Assembly (NCBI RefSeq): GCF_000155475.1
Contig: NZ_DS990391.1
Location: 631,318 to 695,317, forward strand
Source: Helicobacter cinaedi CCUG 18818 = ATCC BAA-847
GTDB lineage: Bacteria > Campylobacterota > Campylobacteria > Campylobacterales > Helicobacteraceae
Direction: 5' to 3'
Length of the DNA stretch: 64,000 nucleotides
The notes below the pieces were generated by a model. It worked only from the letters and a program-made list of their open reading frames with translations. It was not told the DNA's origin and ran no database searches. Below, piece after piece: positions 1 through 10,486 of this stretch. Numbering within the stretch: position 1 is the first letter of the stretch; every line of letters starts with the position of its first letter. Made by a program: the position numbers and the translations under genes.

Positions 1-1694
1 CCACAGATTCTGTGGACTTTACTTATAGCAACTCTAAAGAGCTTTTAGGCGATATTGATATGCTGATACGCTCTTTAGATTCTCTTTCAGCAAGTGGCTT
101 GGTGGAGTTTTATAATCTCGTGCTTTTAGGTGGATTTCATCTTTTAAGGCTTGATTTTAGAGAGCATCGCGATGTGATTTTGAGTGCTACGAGTGAGATT
201 TTTTGCCTGATTGGACTATGTGATAGCGATTTTAAGGATATGAGTGAGCAGAAAAAATACGAGATTCTAAACCTTGCTTTGAGTGCCAAAAAGCTTGATT
301 TAAACACGATATTAGAAGAGCTTTCAGATTCTACAAGGCGGTTTGTGGGAGCGTTTCTAAGAATCGCGTGGGCAAAAAAGCATATTTCGGAATCTATCCT
401 GCAAAGCTTTATTATCTCTATGAGCAGTGAGCCTAGCGATTTGCTCTGTGTGCTGTGGTTTGCTAAACAAAGTGGCTTGTGGAAGCCGGGCAAGAAAAAG
501 GAATCTAAAAAAGGCAGGGCGAAAATCTCCATTGCTCCGCTTTTTGAGACGATTGATGATTTACAACACGCTAAACACACCATCAAAACACTCTATGCTA
601 ACGCCCATTATCAGCAATATTTACTTGATAATGACAATATACAAGAAATTATGGTGGGCTATTCGGATTCAAGTAAAGATGGAGGGATTTTTGCAAGTAA
701 TTACAATCTCTACTTTGCAATTGCGGATTTAATCAAACTCCAAAATGAGCTACCGCTTACCATCGCCTTTTTCCACGGACGCGGTGGGAGTGTGAGCCGC
801 GGAGGAGGAAGCCTTGAAGAAGCCTTGCTTTCTGCTACTCCACAAAGTGTGTGTGGGGTGCTTAAAACAACGGAACAGGGTGAGATGATAAGTGCGAAAT
901 ATTTAAATAAAAACATTGCTACAAAAAACCTTTCGAGTACGATAAGTGCGTTACTCAAAAAAAGTATGAATGATACATTTTGCATAGGCGGAGCTTGTGA
1001 GATAGACCCGCAGATGATGAAGCTCCTTGAGCCTATCTCACAAGTCTCTTGTGTGGCGTATCGTAAGCTTGTGTATGAAGACAAGGGCTTTATGACATAT
1101 TTTAAACACGCCACGCCTATTGAATTTATACAGAATCTTAATCTTGGCTCACGCCCTAGCAAACGCAAGGATACACAGAGTGTGGAGGATTTACGCGCTA
1201 TTCCTTGGGTGTTTGCTTGGACGCAAAATCGCTCCATTCTCCCGGCGTGGTATGGGCTAGGCAGTGCATTAGCCAGCGGGGATAAAAACGCACTCAAAGA
1301 CTGCTATGCTAACTCGCTATTTTTCAAAACCACGATTGATAATATCTCTCAAGCTTTTTTGAAAGTAGATGTAGAGATAGCTAAGCTATATAATGAGTTT
1401 GTGCCAGATAAAACGATAGGGGATAGAATCTGGGAGCTTATCTATACGCAGTATCAGCTGACACTAGAGCATTTGCTCTATCTTAGAGGGGAGAATGCCC
1501 TGCTTGATTCTGAAAGTGAGATTAGGGAATCTATCCTGCTACGCAAACCATATTTAAGTGTGCTTAATCTCACGCAGATTGAGCTGATTAAGAAATACCA
1601 AACCTGCCATTATCCACAAGCACAAGAGCGACTGATGGAGCAGATTCACGCTACCATTGTAGGCATAGCTCAAGGCTTACGCAACACGGGGTGA
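1..1694 (+). CDS. ppc: Phosphoenolpyruvate carboxylase, C-terminal part (5' end outside window)
   Basis: PEP carboxylase makes oxaloacetate from PEP and bicarbonate in the cytosol, an anaplerotic reaction. The frame is open from the window edge, so the N-terminal part is missing; about 560 residues of the usual 850-930 are present. Visible family motifs are GYSDSSKDGG (about residue 217), the glycine/arginine loop HGRGGSVSRGGG (about 255), GSRPSKR (about 380), a QNR...PAWYGLG segment (about 405-417) and the invariant C-terminal end ...GLRNTG. These cover the catalytic loops and the C-terminal inhibitor-binding end. The gene ends 5 bp before the convergent disrupted ATP-grasp gene. I see no frameshift or missing motif in the part present. 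Confidence 0.95.
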   Translation, partial: TDSVDFTYSNSKELLGDIDMLIRSLDSLSASGLVEFYNLVLLGGFHLLRLDFREHRDVILSATSEIFCLIGLCDSDFKDMSEQKKYEILNLALSAKKLDLNTILEELSDSTRRFVGAFLRIAWAKKHISESILQSFIISMSSEPSDLLCVLWFAKQSGLWKPGKKKESKKGRAKISIAPLFETIDDLQHAKHTIKTLYANAHYQQYLLDNDNIQEIMVGYSDSSKDGGIFASNYNLYFAIADLIKLQNELPLTIAFFHGRGGSVSRGGGSLEEALLSATPQSVCGVLKTTEQGEMISAKYLNKNIATKNLSSTISALLKKSMNDTFCIGGACEIDPQMMKLLEPISQVSCVAYRKLVYEDKGFMTYFKHATPIEFIQNLNLGSRPSKRKDTQSVEDLRAIPWVFAWTQNRSILPAWYGLGSALASGDKNALKDCYANSLFFKTTIDNISQAFLKVDVEIAKLYNEFVPDKTIGDRIWELIYTQYQLTLEHLLYLRGENALLDSESEIRESILLRKPYLSVLNLTQIELIKKYQTCHYPQAQERLMEQIHATIVGIAQGLRNTG

Positions 1695-1699
1695 AAGGA

Positions 1700-3107
1700 T
1701 TATTTCCACATATCCCCAAACTTTTTATCCCATTCTTGTGGTGTGAATCTGCCCGTGCCACCTTCTGGGGTAAAAGTAAGTTCCCCAACCACAATTCTAC
1801 CTTGGATATTATACAAATCAACTCTTAGATAAGGCGACATTATTAACATACGGGCAATCTCAAGCATAATGTTAAGGTGTTCGGGCTTATTTGGAATGAT
1901 ATTTGGAGGCTGATAAAGATATTTTATCGGCATAACATTCCAATTCTCATCAAAAATACTTCTTGTATGCTCCACAAATCTATCGGTATCCACTTGTATG
2001 TATTGTGTTTTACCAAAGCAGTGGATTTTATAATCACTTGGCACTTTAGCTTCCCCATCTGCGTTAGTCTCCAACAACATCTCCTCCACAAAGATTCTAG
2101 GCTCTATGTCTTTATAATGCCATTCTCTATAAAGTGTGTAAAAGTTTGTGTTTAAATGTGTTGTGAGTTTAGTCATAGCTTCATTAAAGCTTTTAGAATC
2201 TTTTAGAAAAGCAACTTTATCTTTGACTAAGACTACACCACCGCTATCGTGATTTGTCTTTAATACAAAGCTTTGTGGAAGTTTAGAGAAATCAATCTCA
2301 TCTACACTTTTATAGATTCCATAGAGTTTTGGTAAGTATTGACATTCATTTGTATTAAAGAGTTCTTGTGTGAGTGTGTCAATAGGTTGGAAAAGCAGAG
2401 AATCTTTAGCAAGAAGTGAGTTTAGAATCTGTGTTGCTTGGTTAGGTATAGGATTTTGTGGTGTGTTTTGTGTGGTTTCTAGAATCTTGTCATATTGAGT
2501 GTGTAAGCACGAAATATCTTTGCTTGAATCTTGTTTGGATTCTAAAGTTTTAGATACTTCACCTAAAGGCTCAGCATGACAAATGGAAGTAGAATTTATG
2601 TTTTCATTTTCTTTATATTGTGTTGCTTGTGAAGTTTTATTGCTAGATTCTGTGTTATTTTGATTTGGATTGTAACATTCTTTATTTTGTGTTTGTGGGG
2701 AAATAGAAGTTGTTGTGTTTAAAGTAGGATCATTTTGTAAATCTATATTGTTTTGATTTAGGCTATAAGGTTGCCCCCCCCCCCCATAGTATAAGTAGTA
2801 TTATCCTGTGTATTGTGAGTTGGATTAAAGTGTTGTAATGTGGTGGCAATGTAGATTCTAGCTTTGAGTTTATCTGCTAGGGCTGTATATATTGGATTTC
2901 TATCAAACAAGATTCTATGAATGATTTTTTCATTATTTTAAAATCTGGTGTATAGCCAAATATTTTTTTATGTCTTTTTATAAAGTAACTTTCATCATCT
3001 AGTTTAGCTAAAGCTTTTTCTTTTAACTTAACACGCATAGGGTGGATAAAGTCTTTATAAAGTGGATTGTTTTTAATAAGCTGTTTGAGTGTAGATTTTA
3101 TTTGCAT
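1700..3107 (-). pseudogene. TupA-like ATP-grasp gene, broken in two places, containing a poly-G/C tract
   Basis: Three frames must be joined to read one protein. Frame 1 (ATG at 3107, stop at 2877) gives the family N-terminus ending FGYTPDFKIMKKSF. Frame 2 carries FDRNPIYTALADKLKARIYI and runs into the C12 tract. Frame 3 runs from the tract to 1700 with SFVLKTNHDSGGVV, YREWHYKDIEPRIFVEE and a C-terminal ELTFTPEGGTGRF. These are typical of TupA-like ATP-grasp enzymes, often found with cell-surface polysaccharide genes. With 12 G in the coding sense, frames 2 and 3 do not join; 10 or 13 would join them. The first break, near 2910-2925, has no long homopolymer and seems to have lost several residues of the SFNEK...W segment, so decay is more likely than simple switching. 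An insert of about 100 residues, rich in N, Q, T and S, separates the tract from the conserved core. Confidence 0.7.
2774..2785. repeat. C12 homopolymer inside the ATP-grasp gene
   Basis: Twelve consecutive C (G in the coding sense). Tracts like this are classic slipped-strand phase-variation sites in Helicobacter and Campylobacter. At 12 the upstream and downstream frames do not join, so the present state reads as OFF for frame 2 to frame 3. Confidence 0.9.
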
Positions 3108-3201
3108 AGGGGGACTCCTTCGGGTGTGAAGTTGTGGAATGATATAGACTCTGCCCCATAAGGGAGACAGAATCTTGCAGCCAAAAAAGGGGTTGGGGGG
3201 A

Positions 3202-4845
3202 TTACATCATTCCGCCCATACCTCCCATTCCACCCATATCAGGCATTGCAGGGACTGGCTTATCTTCTTTAATCTCATTAATTGTCGCCTCTGTTGTCAA
3301 AAGCAGACTTGAGACAGAAACCGCATTTTGCAACGCTATACGAGTAACTTTCAATGGATCAATAATGCCTTCTTTAAACATACTATCCACATGCTCACCC
3401 TTACTTGCATCAAAGCCATAGATACCGCCACTACCTTCCACTTCTTGCACTTTATTGACTACCACGCCCGCATCATATCCTGCGTTTGTAGCGATTTGTG
3501 CCAATGGAGCTTTAATCGCGCGTTTGATAATATCATAGCCAATCGCCTCATCGCCGCTAAGCTTTAGATTCACTTTCTTAGCCGCATGGATAAGGGCTAC
3601 ACCGCCTCCTGCTACAATGCCTTCTTCAACCGCTGCTTTTGTCGCTGCAAGCGCGTCATCTACGCGATCTTTTTTCTCTTTCATCTCTACTTCACTTGGT
3701 GCACCTACCTTAATAACAGCCACACCACCGCTAAGCTTTGCCAAACGCTCTTGGAGTTTTTCTCTATCATAATCACTTGTTGTGTTTTCAATCTCCATTT
3801 TGATTTGTGCGATTCTATCTTTGACATCTTTTGCTTTGCCTTTGCCATCAACGATTGTCGTATTATCTTTATCAATCACGATTCTTGCCGCACTTCCTAA
3901 ATCAGCGATAGTAGCAGCCTCCAGCGTTTTGCCAAGCTCTTCGCTAATCACTTGCCCACCTGTAAGGATAGCAATATCTTGTAGCATTGCCTTTCTTCTA
4001 TCGCCAAAGCCCGGAGCCTTAACTGCTGATACATTCAGCACACCACGGAGTTTATTGACTACCAAAGTTGTAAGTGCTTCGCCCTCAATATCTTCAGCAA
4101 TGATAAGAAGTGGTTTGCCACTTTGCATAGTCGCTTCAAGCAAAGGCAAAATCTCTTTCATATTTGAGATTTTTTTATCTGTTAAAAGCACATAGGCATT
4201 TTCAAGCTGTGCTGTCATTTTATCTGTATTTGTTACAAAATATGCCGAAAGATAGCCCCTATCAAACTGCATACCCTCAACAACACTTAGCTCATCATTA
4301 ATACCCTTAGCTTCTTCAACAGTGATGACACCATCTTTGCCGACTTTTTCCATTGCTTCTGCGATAAGTGAGCCAATGTTTTCATCAGAGTTTGCGGAGA
4401 TTGTCGCTACTTGTGCGATGTCGCTTTTGCCACCAACTTTTTTGCTAATCTTTTTCAGCTCATCAATAATCGCCGCCACCGCCTTATCCATACCGCGTTT
4501 TACGGCAATAGGATTAGCCCCAGCTGTAATATTTCTTAAACCCTCTTTGTAAATGCTGTATGCAAGCACGGTTGCCGTAGTCGTCCCATCACCTGCCGCA
4601 TCAGCGGTTTTACTCGCTACTTCTTTTACAAGCTGTGCACCCATATTTGCAATAGGATCAGCTAGCTCTACTTCTTTTGCCACAGACACGCCATCTTTTG
4701 TAATTGTAGGCGCACCATAGCTTTTTTGAATAAGGACATTTCGCCCTTTTGGTCCCATTGTTACCTTAACGGCATCGCTTAACTGCTTAATCCCTTCATA
4801 CAATTTGTTTCTCGCTGAATCTGAAAAGTGAATTTCTTTTGCCAT
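3202..4845 (-). CDS. groEL: 60-kDa chaperonin GroEL
   Basis: Full-length GroEL of 547 residues, the ATP-driven double-ring folding chaperone that works with GroES. It begins [18 protein letters not shown]. It has the ATP-binding [12 protein letters not shown] segment, the [11 protein letters not shown] phosphate loop (about residues 85-95), the substrate-binding apical domain, the [12 protein letters not shown] segment (about 409-420) and the flexible [10 protein letters not shown] tail. It lies 21 bp downstream of groES and is surely co-transcribed with it from the regulated promoter upstream of groES. Nothing unusual is seen. Confidence 0.99.
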   Translation of the reverse strand: MAKEIHFSDSARNKLYEGIKQLSDAVKVTMGPKGRNVLIQKSYGAPTITKDGVSVAKEVELADPIANMGAQLVKEVASKTADAAGDGTTTATVLAYSIYKEGLRNITAGANPIAVKRGMDKAVAAIIDELKKISKKVGGKSDIAQVATISANSDENIGSLIAEAMEKVGKDGVITVEEAKGINDELSVVEGMQFDRGYLSAYFVTNTDKMTAQLENAYVLLTDKKISNMKEILPLLEATMQSGKPLLIIAEDIEGEALTTLVVNKLRGVLNVSAVKAPGFGDRRKAMLQDIAILTGGQVISEELGKTLEAATIADLGSAARIVIDKDNTTIVDGKGKAKDVKDRIAQIKMEIENTTSDYDREKLQERLAKLSGGVAVIKVGAPSEVEMKEKKDRVDDALAATKAAVEEGIVAGGGVALIHAAKKVNLKLSGDEAIGYDIIKRAIKAPLAQIATNAGYDAGVVVNKVQEVEGSGGIYGFDASKGEHVDSMFKEGIIDPLKVTRIALQNAVSVSSLLLTTEATINEIKEDKPVPAMPDMGGMGGMGGMM

Positions 4846-4866
4846 TTGCTACTCCTTATGTGTGAT

Positions 4867-5139
4867 TTATTTTTCAATAACGCCCAAAATATCTTCTAGC
4901 TCTAAAACGATATATTCTTTAGAATCTAGCTTGATTTCAGTGCCTTTATATTTGCCAAACACGATTGTGTCATTCTCTTTCAATGCCTTGTCATCTTTGA
5001 CTTTCGCACTTACAGCCTTTACAAGACCCATAAGCGGCTTTTCCTTAGCATTATCAGGAATGATAATACCTGAACTTGTCTTTGTATCTTCCTCGAGACG
5101 CTCTACAAGCACCCTTTCACCTAGAGGTTTAAACTTCAT
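4867..5139 (-). CDS. groES: 10-kDa co-chaperonin GroES
   Basis: 90 residues, beginning [16 protein letters not shown], with the mobile loop [13 protein letters not shown] that contacts GroEL and a C-terminal EDILGVIEK. The length is the standard bacterial one; the Helicobacter pylori protein carries an extra metal-binding His/Cys tail, which is absent here. An AAGGAG-like ribosome site lies just upstream. It is the first gene of the groES-groEL operon. Confidence 0.98.
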   Translation of the reverse strand: MKFKPLGERVLVERLEEDTKTSSGIIIPDNAKEKPLMGLVKAVSAKVKDDKALKENDTIVFGKYKGTEIKLDSKEYIVLELEDILGVIEK

Positions 5140-5174
5140 ATCAAACTCCTTGTCATTATAAAATTATCAAAAAT

Positions 5175-5230
5175 TTAGCACTCAATTTTTGAAGTGCGAT
5201 AATTTTATATTAACTTGTTAAACAAGTCAA
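5175..5230 (-). promoter_or_regulatory. groESL promoter with CIRCE-like operator and a second inverted repeat
   Basis: Read on the minus strand there is TTGACT (5225-5230), a 17-bp spacer, then TAAAAT (5202-5207), an unusually complete sigma-70-type promoter for this group. Just downstream, over the likely start site, lies GCACT(5178-5182)...AGTGC(5193-5197) with a full TTAGCACTC half-site at 5175-5183. This is a CIRCE-like site for HrcA, with the spacer one base shorter than canonical. A perfect 7-bp inverted repeat ACTTGTTaAACAAGT (5214-5228) overlaps the spacer and -35 box. Confidence 0.75.
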
Positions 5231-5334
5231 TACTTTATATAATTTTTATAAAAAAACTTTAGTCTATTAAACTAAATTTAGTTATCATAGATTCTATAAA
5301 CTATCACTTGTAAATCCCCAATCTCAACATAAAA

Positions 5335-6385
5335 TTAAGAACTTAATAGCAAATATTCCTGTGCTTTTTCCCGTTCAAGCGGTGTGAGTGTATGCACCAT
5401 AGAGCCGATTTTAACTTGATAGGATTTGTGAGATTCTGTTCTAGCATAGCTTAAGGCAATGCGTCCAGCTAGAATCTTATCTTCCGCACTTGCATTGCTC
5501 TCCACAATCCCAAGCGGTCCTACGCAATCAAGCAAAGTAATCTGCTCCATTTGCGGATTTGGCGTGGCAAGTTTAGCATTTTCCTCTTCATTCCTTGCAA
5601 TGACACATCTCGCACCATTTTCCAGCACGAGATACCGCCCAACCTTTACCATCTCTATATCTTCAAACTGCATTTGACGATGCGAGATGAGATCCTTAAT
5701 CTTTAACGCCACAGAATCTTGAGTGAGCAGACAGCCACCTCCGGGCTTTTCAAAATACTCAAACCCATACGCCTTAATCATTTCTAGCTGCCTTGTGCGT
5801 CCCCGCCCACTCACATCAAGCAATCTCTCTCTATCCACCCAGCCCATTTTTTCAGGGAAACTTGGCTCCAAAAGTTTGGCACTCATAGGACGCAAAAGCA
5901 GCTCATCAAGGGTTTGTGGCTTACTCTTATCGCTCCCATCACGGCTTAAGATTCTATCAAATTTAGAATCTAGCCCTATTTTTCGCACAAGAGACCTAAC
6001 TTGATCTAAGGCTTCCTTGCGTTGGGATTTTGGACGCTGTCCTAGCACCTCACCACTAATGACAAAGTCCGCATTAACCTTAAGTAGATAATCAAAGGCA
6101 TTGGCAAACATATTGGCGTGGCAATCAATGCAGGGGTTAAAATACTTGCCATAGCCGTATTTTGGCTTAAACAACACATCATTAAAAAAACTGCTGCCTT
6201 ATATCAAGGACTTGTAGTTTCACATCAATCTGTGCTGTGGCGTTTTGAAAATATTCTAGCTTATCCTTATTCCCGCCAAAGCCGATGTTAAAATGCAGTG
6301 CAATCACATCAATGCCTTGATCTTTTAATAGTTTCATAGAGATGAGGCTATCACAACCTCCGCTAAAAAGTGCTAAAGCTAACAT
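5335..6385 (-). pseudogene. PP-loop ATPase (MnmA/ThiI-like) split by a frameshift in an A7 run
   Basis: The N-terminal part (from ATG at 6385) has the PP-loop SGGCDSLIS at residues 8-16, the ATP-pyrophosphatase signature used by tRNA thiolases and related enzymes. It reads ...DIRQQFF and stops inside a run of seven A (6184-6190; T7 in the coding sense). Removing one base lets the protein continue as ...FFNDVLFKPKYGYGKYFNPCIDCHANMF and on to 5335, about 350 residues in all. The NPCIDCH segment resembles the cysteine region of MnmA-type thiouridylases; the exact RNA or small-molecule substrate is not clear. The start codon overlaps the end of dnaG by 23 bp, so the two are probably co-transcribed. 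The break may be phase variation, a real mutation or a sequencing error. Confidence 0.7.
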
Positions 6386-8018
6386 AGGGCAATAATTCTC
6401 CTTTTTTAAGTTGTAAGATTTTGGTTTTTACTTCCTTGATGAGTGTGCCTTTTTCCTGCAAACTCATCGCTTCAAAACGCGGTATTTGAGACAAAAACTG
6501 CGTATAAGCTTGAATAATGAATAATCTCAAATGTTCTTTAAGGGAGGGTAAATCATTTAAAGGCTTAATTTTTTCATTAATGGCAATGGCAATAAGCAGT
6601 GGGTGTTCTACCTCTTGTTGCAAAAGCTTGGCAAACTCTTCTCTTTTGTAAGCAAACAACGATATATCAATATATTCTAATGTAAAATCAATCCATCTAG
6701 GCTTTTCAAGCAAGGTTTTCACAAGCACAGATTCAGCAATCTCTTGCGTTGGGGCGGTAAAAGCAGGGGGAGTATGCAACACAGGGCGTTTTGAGCCGAT
6801 AAGATGTGTAGGCAAAGATAGCAAATGTGCGAGTGTGGGCTTATACTCCTCTTGCAACACGGGGCTAAGTGTGTGAATAAACTGCGTAGATTCAGTTAAT
6901 GCCTTCTCTTTCTCCAAAGGATTATTGAGATCATAACTTTTAGCAATATGGCTTAGGATAAAATCCACAAAACGCATAGGGTTAGCAAACATATCGCTAA
7001 GTTCATTTACCTGCTTATTTGCCACCATATCAGCAGGGTCAGCTCCATTAGCAAAAATCACAACACCCCCATCTTTGCCACTTGCGGCTAGAATCTTAGC
7101 TGCTTTAAAAGCTGCATTTATCCCTGCCTTATCGCCATCATAGCTTAAAATCACCTTTGGCTCCCCCTTGCTTAAAAGTGGCAAATGATCCTTTGTCAAA
7201 GCCGTGCCAAGTGTCGCCACGGCGTAGTCAAACCCCACTTGATGCAACATAATCACATCAAGATACCCCTCACATACAATGATTTTCTTTTGCTTATAAA
7301 TCTTATCCTTTGCGATGTAGTAGCCATAAAGCAGTTTTGATTTATTAAAAATCTTGCTTTGTGGGGAGTTTATATATTTCGCATTTGCCCCACTCATCGT
7401 GCGTCCGCCAAAGCCCACAACCTTGCCACTAGGGGAATGAATGGGAAAAATAATCCTATCGCTAAACCTCGCATACTCCCTTGTAGAATCTTTGCCAATC
7501 ACGCCATATTCCAAGGCTTCAGCCTTATTCAGCATTTTAGCATTAAGAAATTTGAGCGTTTCAAAGCTCGCCCCACAATAGCCCAAAGCAAACTTTTCAA
7601 TGCTTGAGTTTGCCACACAGCGAGAGCTAAGATATTCTAACGATGGCTTATGATTTAAGAGATTCTTTTGATAAAAGCGTGCTATCTCATCAAGCAAAGT
7701 AAAATCGGGTTTTTTCTCATAGCTCTTTTCGTATTCAAGCGTGAAGTTCATAATCGCTGCGATTTTTTCCACACTCTCTACAAAACTTAGCTTTTCATAC
7801 TCCATAAGAAACTTTATACTATCACCGCCCACACCGCAGCCATAGCAGTGATAGAATCCTTTTGCTGGGCTCACCACAAAGCTAGGCGTTTTCTCATCGT
7901 GGAATGGACAACACGCCACATAATTGCTTCCAACTTTTTTTAACTCCACAACCGAGCCGATAACATCAAGAATATCTATTGTTTGTTTGAGCGTTTCAAT
8001 GGAATGTTTGCTAATCAT
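6363..8018 (-). CDS. dnaG: DNA primase
   Basis: Makes RNA primers at the replication fork. The N-terminal CHC2 zinc ribbon is complete: CPFHDEKTPSFVVSP followed by GFYHCYGCGVGGD, at about residues 38-67. The TOPRIM domain is marked by IIVCEGYLDV (about 246) and SYDGDKAG (about 294). The C-terminal helicase-binding region is short and divergent, as usual in this group. The length of 551 residues is normal. It begins with ATG at 8018, and its end overlaps the start of the PP-loop gene. Confidence 0.97.
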   Translation of the reverse strand: MISKHSIETLKQTIDILDVIGSVVELKKVGSNYVACCPFHDEKTPSFVVSPAKGFYHCYGCGVGGDSIKFLMEYEKLSFVESVEKIAAIMNFTLEYEKSYEKKPDFTLLDEIARFYQKNLLNHKPSLEYLSSRCVANSSIEKFALGYCGASFETLKFLNAKMLNKAEALEYGVIGKDSTREYARFSDRIIFPIHSPSGKVVGFGGRTMSGANAKYINSPQSKIFNKSKLLYGYYIAKDKIYKQKKIIVCEGYLDVIMLHQVGFDYAVATLGTALTKDHLPLLSKGEPKVILSYDGDKAGINAAFKAAKILAASGKDGGVVIFANGADPADMVANKQVNELSDMFANPMRFVDFILSHIAKSYDLNNPLEKEKALTESTQFIHTLSPVLQEEYKPTLAHLLSLPTHLIGSKRPVLHTPPAFTAPTQEIAESVLVKTLLEKPRWIDFTLEYIDISLFAYKREEFAKLLQQEVEHPLLIAIAINEKIKPLNDLPSLKEHLRLFIIQAYTQFLSQIPRFEAMSLQEKGTLIKEVKTKILQLKKGELLPYVSFSTF

Positions 8019-8219
8019 TTTAGTGCTTTTCCTTAGAATCTTATAAATGCCAAAATCAGCAAAATTGTATAGAAAAAAGGCTTAGATTCTAAATTTTTTG
8101 AGCCAAATTTACAAGGCAAACATAATATCAAGTTATAAAATAAATGCTACCTATCCGCCCTTATCACACCAAAAGTTTAAAAAAATCTTGCCTATTATTC
8201 CAAAAATAATGATTTTTGC

Positions 8220-8225
8220 TATACT
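8220..8225 (+). promoter_or_regulatory. Extended -10 promoter for icd
   Basis: TATACT preceded by TTTTTGC, the extended -10 form common in Helicobacter, lies 36 bp before the icd start codon; an AAAAGGA ribosome site lies in between. The 8019-8261 gap holds nothing else recognisable. Confidence 0.65.
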
Positions 8226-8261
8226 AAAGACACTTTTAATTTCACGACAAAAGGACACACA

Positions 8262-10466
8262 ATGAAAATCACTTACACACTCACAGATGAATCCCCAGCC
8301 CTAGCGACCTACTCATTTCTGCCTATCGCAAAGGCTTTTCTTAATCACGCAGATATTCAAGTAGAGACTGCTGACATTTCGCTAAGTGCTAGAATCTTAG
8401 CGCAATTCCCGGAGAATCTAGCTCTAAATCAACGCGTAGAAGACGCCCTAAGTCAGCTTGGTGAGCTTGTCAAAACGCCAAATGCAAATCTCATTAAAAC
8501 CCCAAATATCTCCGCTTCAATTCCACAGCTTAAAAACGCCATTAAAGAGCTTCAAGCAAAGGGCTATAATGTGCCAGATTTCCCCGATGAGCCAAGCAAC
8601 GAGCAAGAAAAGGCAGTGAAAGAGAAATACCAAAAAGTGCTAGGCTCAGCAGTCAATCCTGTTTTACGACAGGGCAATTCCGATCGCCGTAGCACCAATG
8701 CGGTCAAATCCTACGCACAGAAAAATCCTTACCGCGTAACACCCTTTGATAAAAACTCAAAAAGCTGTGTGAGCTATATGAAAGAGGGCGATTTCTTTGA
8801 TAATGAAAAGGCGGTGCTAATCGAATCTCCCACGACTGCTAAGATTATTTTCAAAGATTCTAGCGGGCAAAAGGTGCTAAAAGATGGGCTAAAGCTAGAG
8901 GCAAATGAGATTTTGGACGCCACCTTTATGGACGCACAAAAGCTAGGTGAGTTTTACACAGAGCAGATTGAATCTTGCAAAAAGCAAGGCATACTCTTTT
9001 CACTGCATTTAAAAGCTACGATGATGAAAGTAAGCGATCCAATCCTTTTTGGCTATGCGGTGAAAGCGTATTTTAAGGAGCTTTTTGATGAGTTTAAGGA
9101 CGAGCTAGAAGCACTAGGTGTGAATGCCAATAATGGCGTGAATGAGTTGCTTACAAAGATAGAATCTAGCCCCAAAAAAGCGGCAATTCTAGCTAAATAC
9201 AATGAGATTTTAGAGAGAAGTGCCAAAATTTCCATGGTAAATTCCGACAAAGGCATTACAAATCTACATATCCCAAGCGATGTGATTGTAGATGCCTCAA
9301 TGCCTGCTATGCTAAAAAATGGTGCGAGATTATGGGATAAAGACGGCAAGGAATGCGATGCGAATGCTGTGATTCCTGATAAAACTTATGCGACTATTTA
9401 TGAAGCCGTGATTGAAGATTTAAAGGCTAATGGAGTGCTAAACCCCGCTACGCTAGGCAGTGTTAGCAATGTAGGCTTAATGGCGAAAAAAGCCCAAGAA
9501 TATGGCTCACACGACAAAACCTTTGTAGCCCCAAATGATGGCGAGTTTATTATTGTGGATTCTAATGACACAACTTTGCTTTCTCATAGCGTGAAAAAGG
9601 GCGATATTTATCGTGCTAATCAGGCAAAATTTGATGCGGTGCAAAACTGGATTGATTTAGGGATTGAAAGAGCGGATTTGACAGGGGATAAGGCGATTTT
9701 CTGGCTTGATGAAAAGAGGGCTAGTAATAAAATTATGATTGATTTAGTCAAAAAAAGGCTACAAGAAAAGGGCAAGGACATAGCTATTTTAGCCCCAAAA
9801 GAAGCGTGTTTAGAATCTTTACGCCTTATCCGCGCTGGTAAAAATGCCATCTCTATCACAGGCAATGTTTTGCGTGATTATTTGACTGATCTTTTCCCCA
9901 TTTTGGAGCTTGGCACAAGTGCGAAAATGCTCTCAGTCGTGCCTATGCTAAATGGTGGGGCGATGTTTGAAACCGGAGCTGGAGGCAGTGCGCCAAAGCA
10001 GGTAGAACAGCTTGTGGAAGAAAATCATTTGCGTTGGGATAGCTTGGGCGAGTTTTTAGCCTTGCAAGCAAGCCTAGAGTTTTACGCGCAAAAGCAAAAT
10101 AGCCCTAAGGCAAAGGTGTTAGCAGACGCGCTAGACTCGGCTACTTCACAATGGCTTGATAACAACAAAGCCCCTTCACGCAAAGTGGGCGAAGATGACA
10201 ACCGCACAAGCCATTTTTACTTGGCGATGTATTTTGCTAGAGCGTTGGCAAATCAAAGCACAGATTCTAGTATTGCAGCATTCTTTACGCCTATTGCTAA
10301 TGAGCTAGAATCTAAGCAAGATTCTATTAGGACTGAATTTAACTCCGCTCAAGGTGTGAAAGTAGATCTAGGCGGATATTATAAATTTGATGACAGCAAG
10401 GCTGAAAGCGTTATGCGACCAAGCAAGAGCTTTAATGCGGTGATTGAAAGGATTGCTAAAAAATAG
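8262..10466 (+). CDS. icd: Isocitrate dehydrogenase, monomeric NADP-dependent type
   Basis: 734 residues, the length of the large monomeric IDH family rather than the ~420-residue dimeric enzyme. It converts isocitrate to 2-oxoglutarate with NADP in the TCA cycle. Recognisable features include the N-terminus [21 protein letters not shown], the substrate loop [17 protein letters not shown] (about residues 131-147), [25 protein letters not shown] and the C-terminal [13 protein letters not shown]. Helicobacter pylori carries the small dimeric type, so this gene marks a different lineage or an exchange of the enzyme type. It is a single transcription unit with its own promoter. Confidence 0.96.
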   Translation: MKITYTLTDESPALATYSFLPIAKAFLNHADIQVETADISLSARILAQFPENLALNQRVEDALSQLGELVKTPNANLIKTPNISASIPQLKNAIKELQAKGYNVPDFPDEPSNEQEKAVKEKYQKVLGSAVNPVLRQGNSDRRSTNAVKSYAQKNPYRVTPFDKNSKSCVSYMKEGDFFDNEKAVLIESPTTAKIIFKDSSGQKVLKDGLKLEANEILDATFMDAQKLGEFYTEQIESCKKQGILFSLHLKATMMKVSDPILFGYAVKAYFKELFDEFKDELEALGVNANNGVNELLTKIESSPKKAAILAKYNEILERSAKISMVNSDKGITNLHIPSDVIVDASMPAMLKNGARLWDKDGKECDANAVIPDKTYATIYEAVIEDLKANGVLNPATLGSVSNVGLMAKKAQEYGSHDKTFVAPNDGEFIIVDSNDTTLLSHSVKKGDIYRANQAKFDAVQNWIDLGIERADLTGDKAIFWLDEKRASNKIMIDLVKKRLQEKGKDIAILAPKEACLESLRLIRAGKNAISITGNVLRDYLTDLFPILELGTSAKMLSVVPMLNGGAMFETGAGGSAPKQVEQLVEENHLRWDSLGEFLALQASLEFYAQKQNSPKAKVLADALDSATSQWLDNNKAPSRKVGEDDNRTSHFYLAMYFARALANQSTDSSIAAFFTPIANELESKQDSIRTEFNSAQGVKVDLGGYYKFDDSKAESVMRPSKSFNAVIERIAKK

Positions 10467-10477
10467 TTTTTTTTAGC
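10455..10477 (+). terminator. AT-rich hairpin over the icd stop codon
   Basis: GCTAAAAAA, then TAG (the stop codon), then an eight-T run ending in AGC. The stem is weak but the T-run makes a plausible terminator for icd. Confidence 0.4.
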
Positions 10478-10486
10478 TAAAAAGCA

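Noticed and set aside
710-1297. Long open frame antisense to ppc
   Set aside because: It is the shadow of a strongly conserved PEP carboxylase frame; it has no ribosome site and no protein-like features.
3150-3200. Rho-independent terminator after groEL
   Set aside because: The arms around CCCATAAGGG are imperfect and no T-run follows in the reading direction; not strong enough to call.
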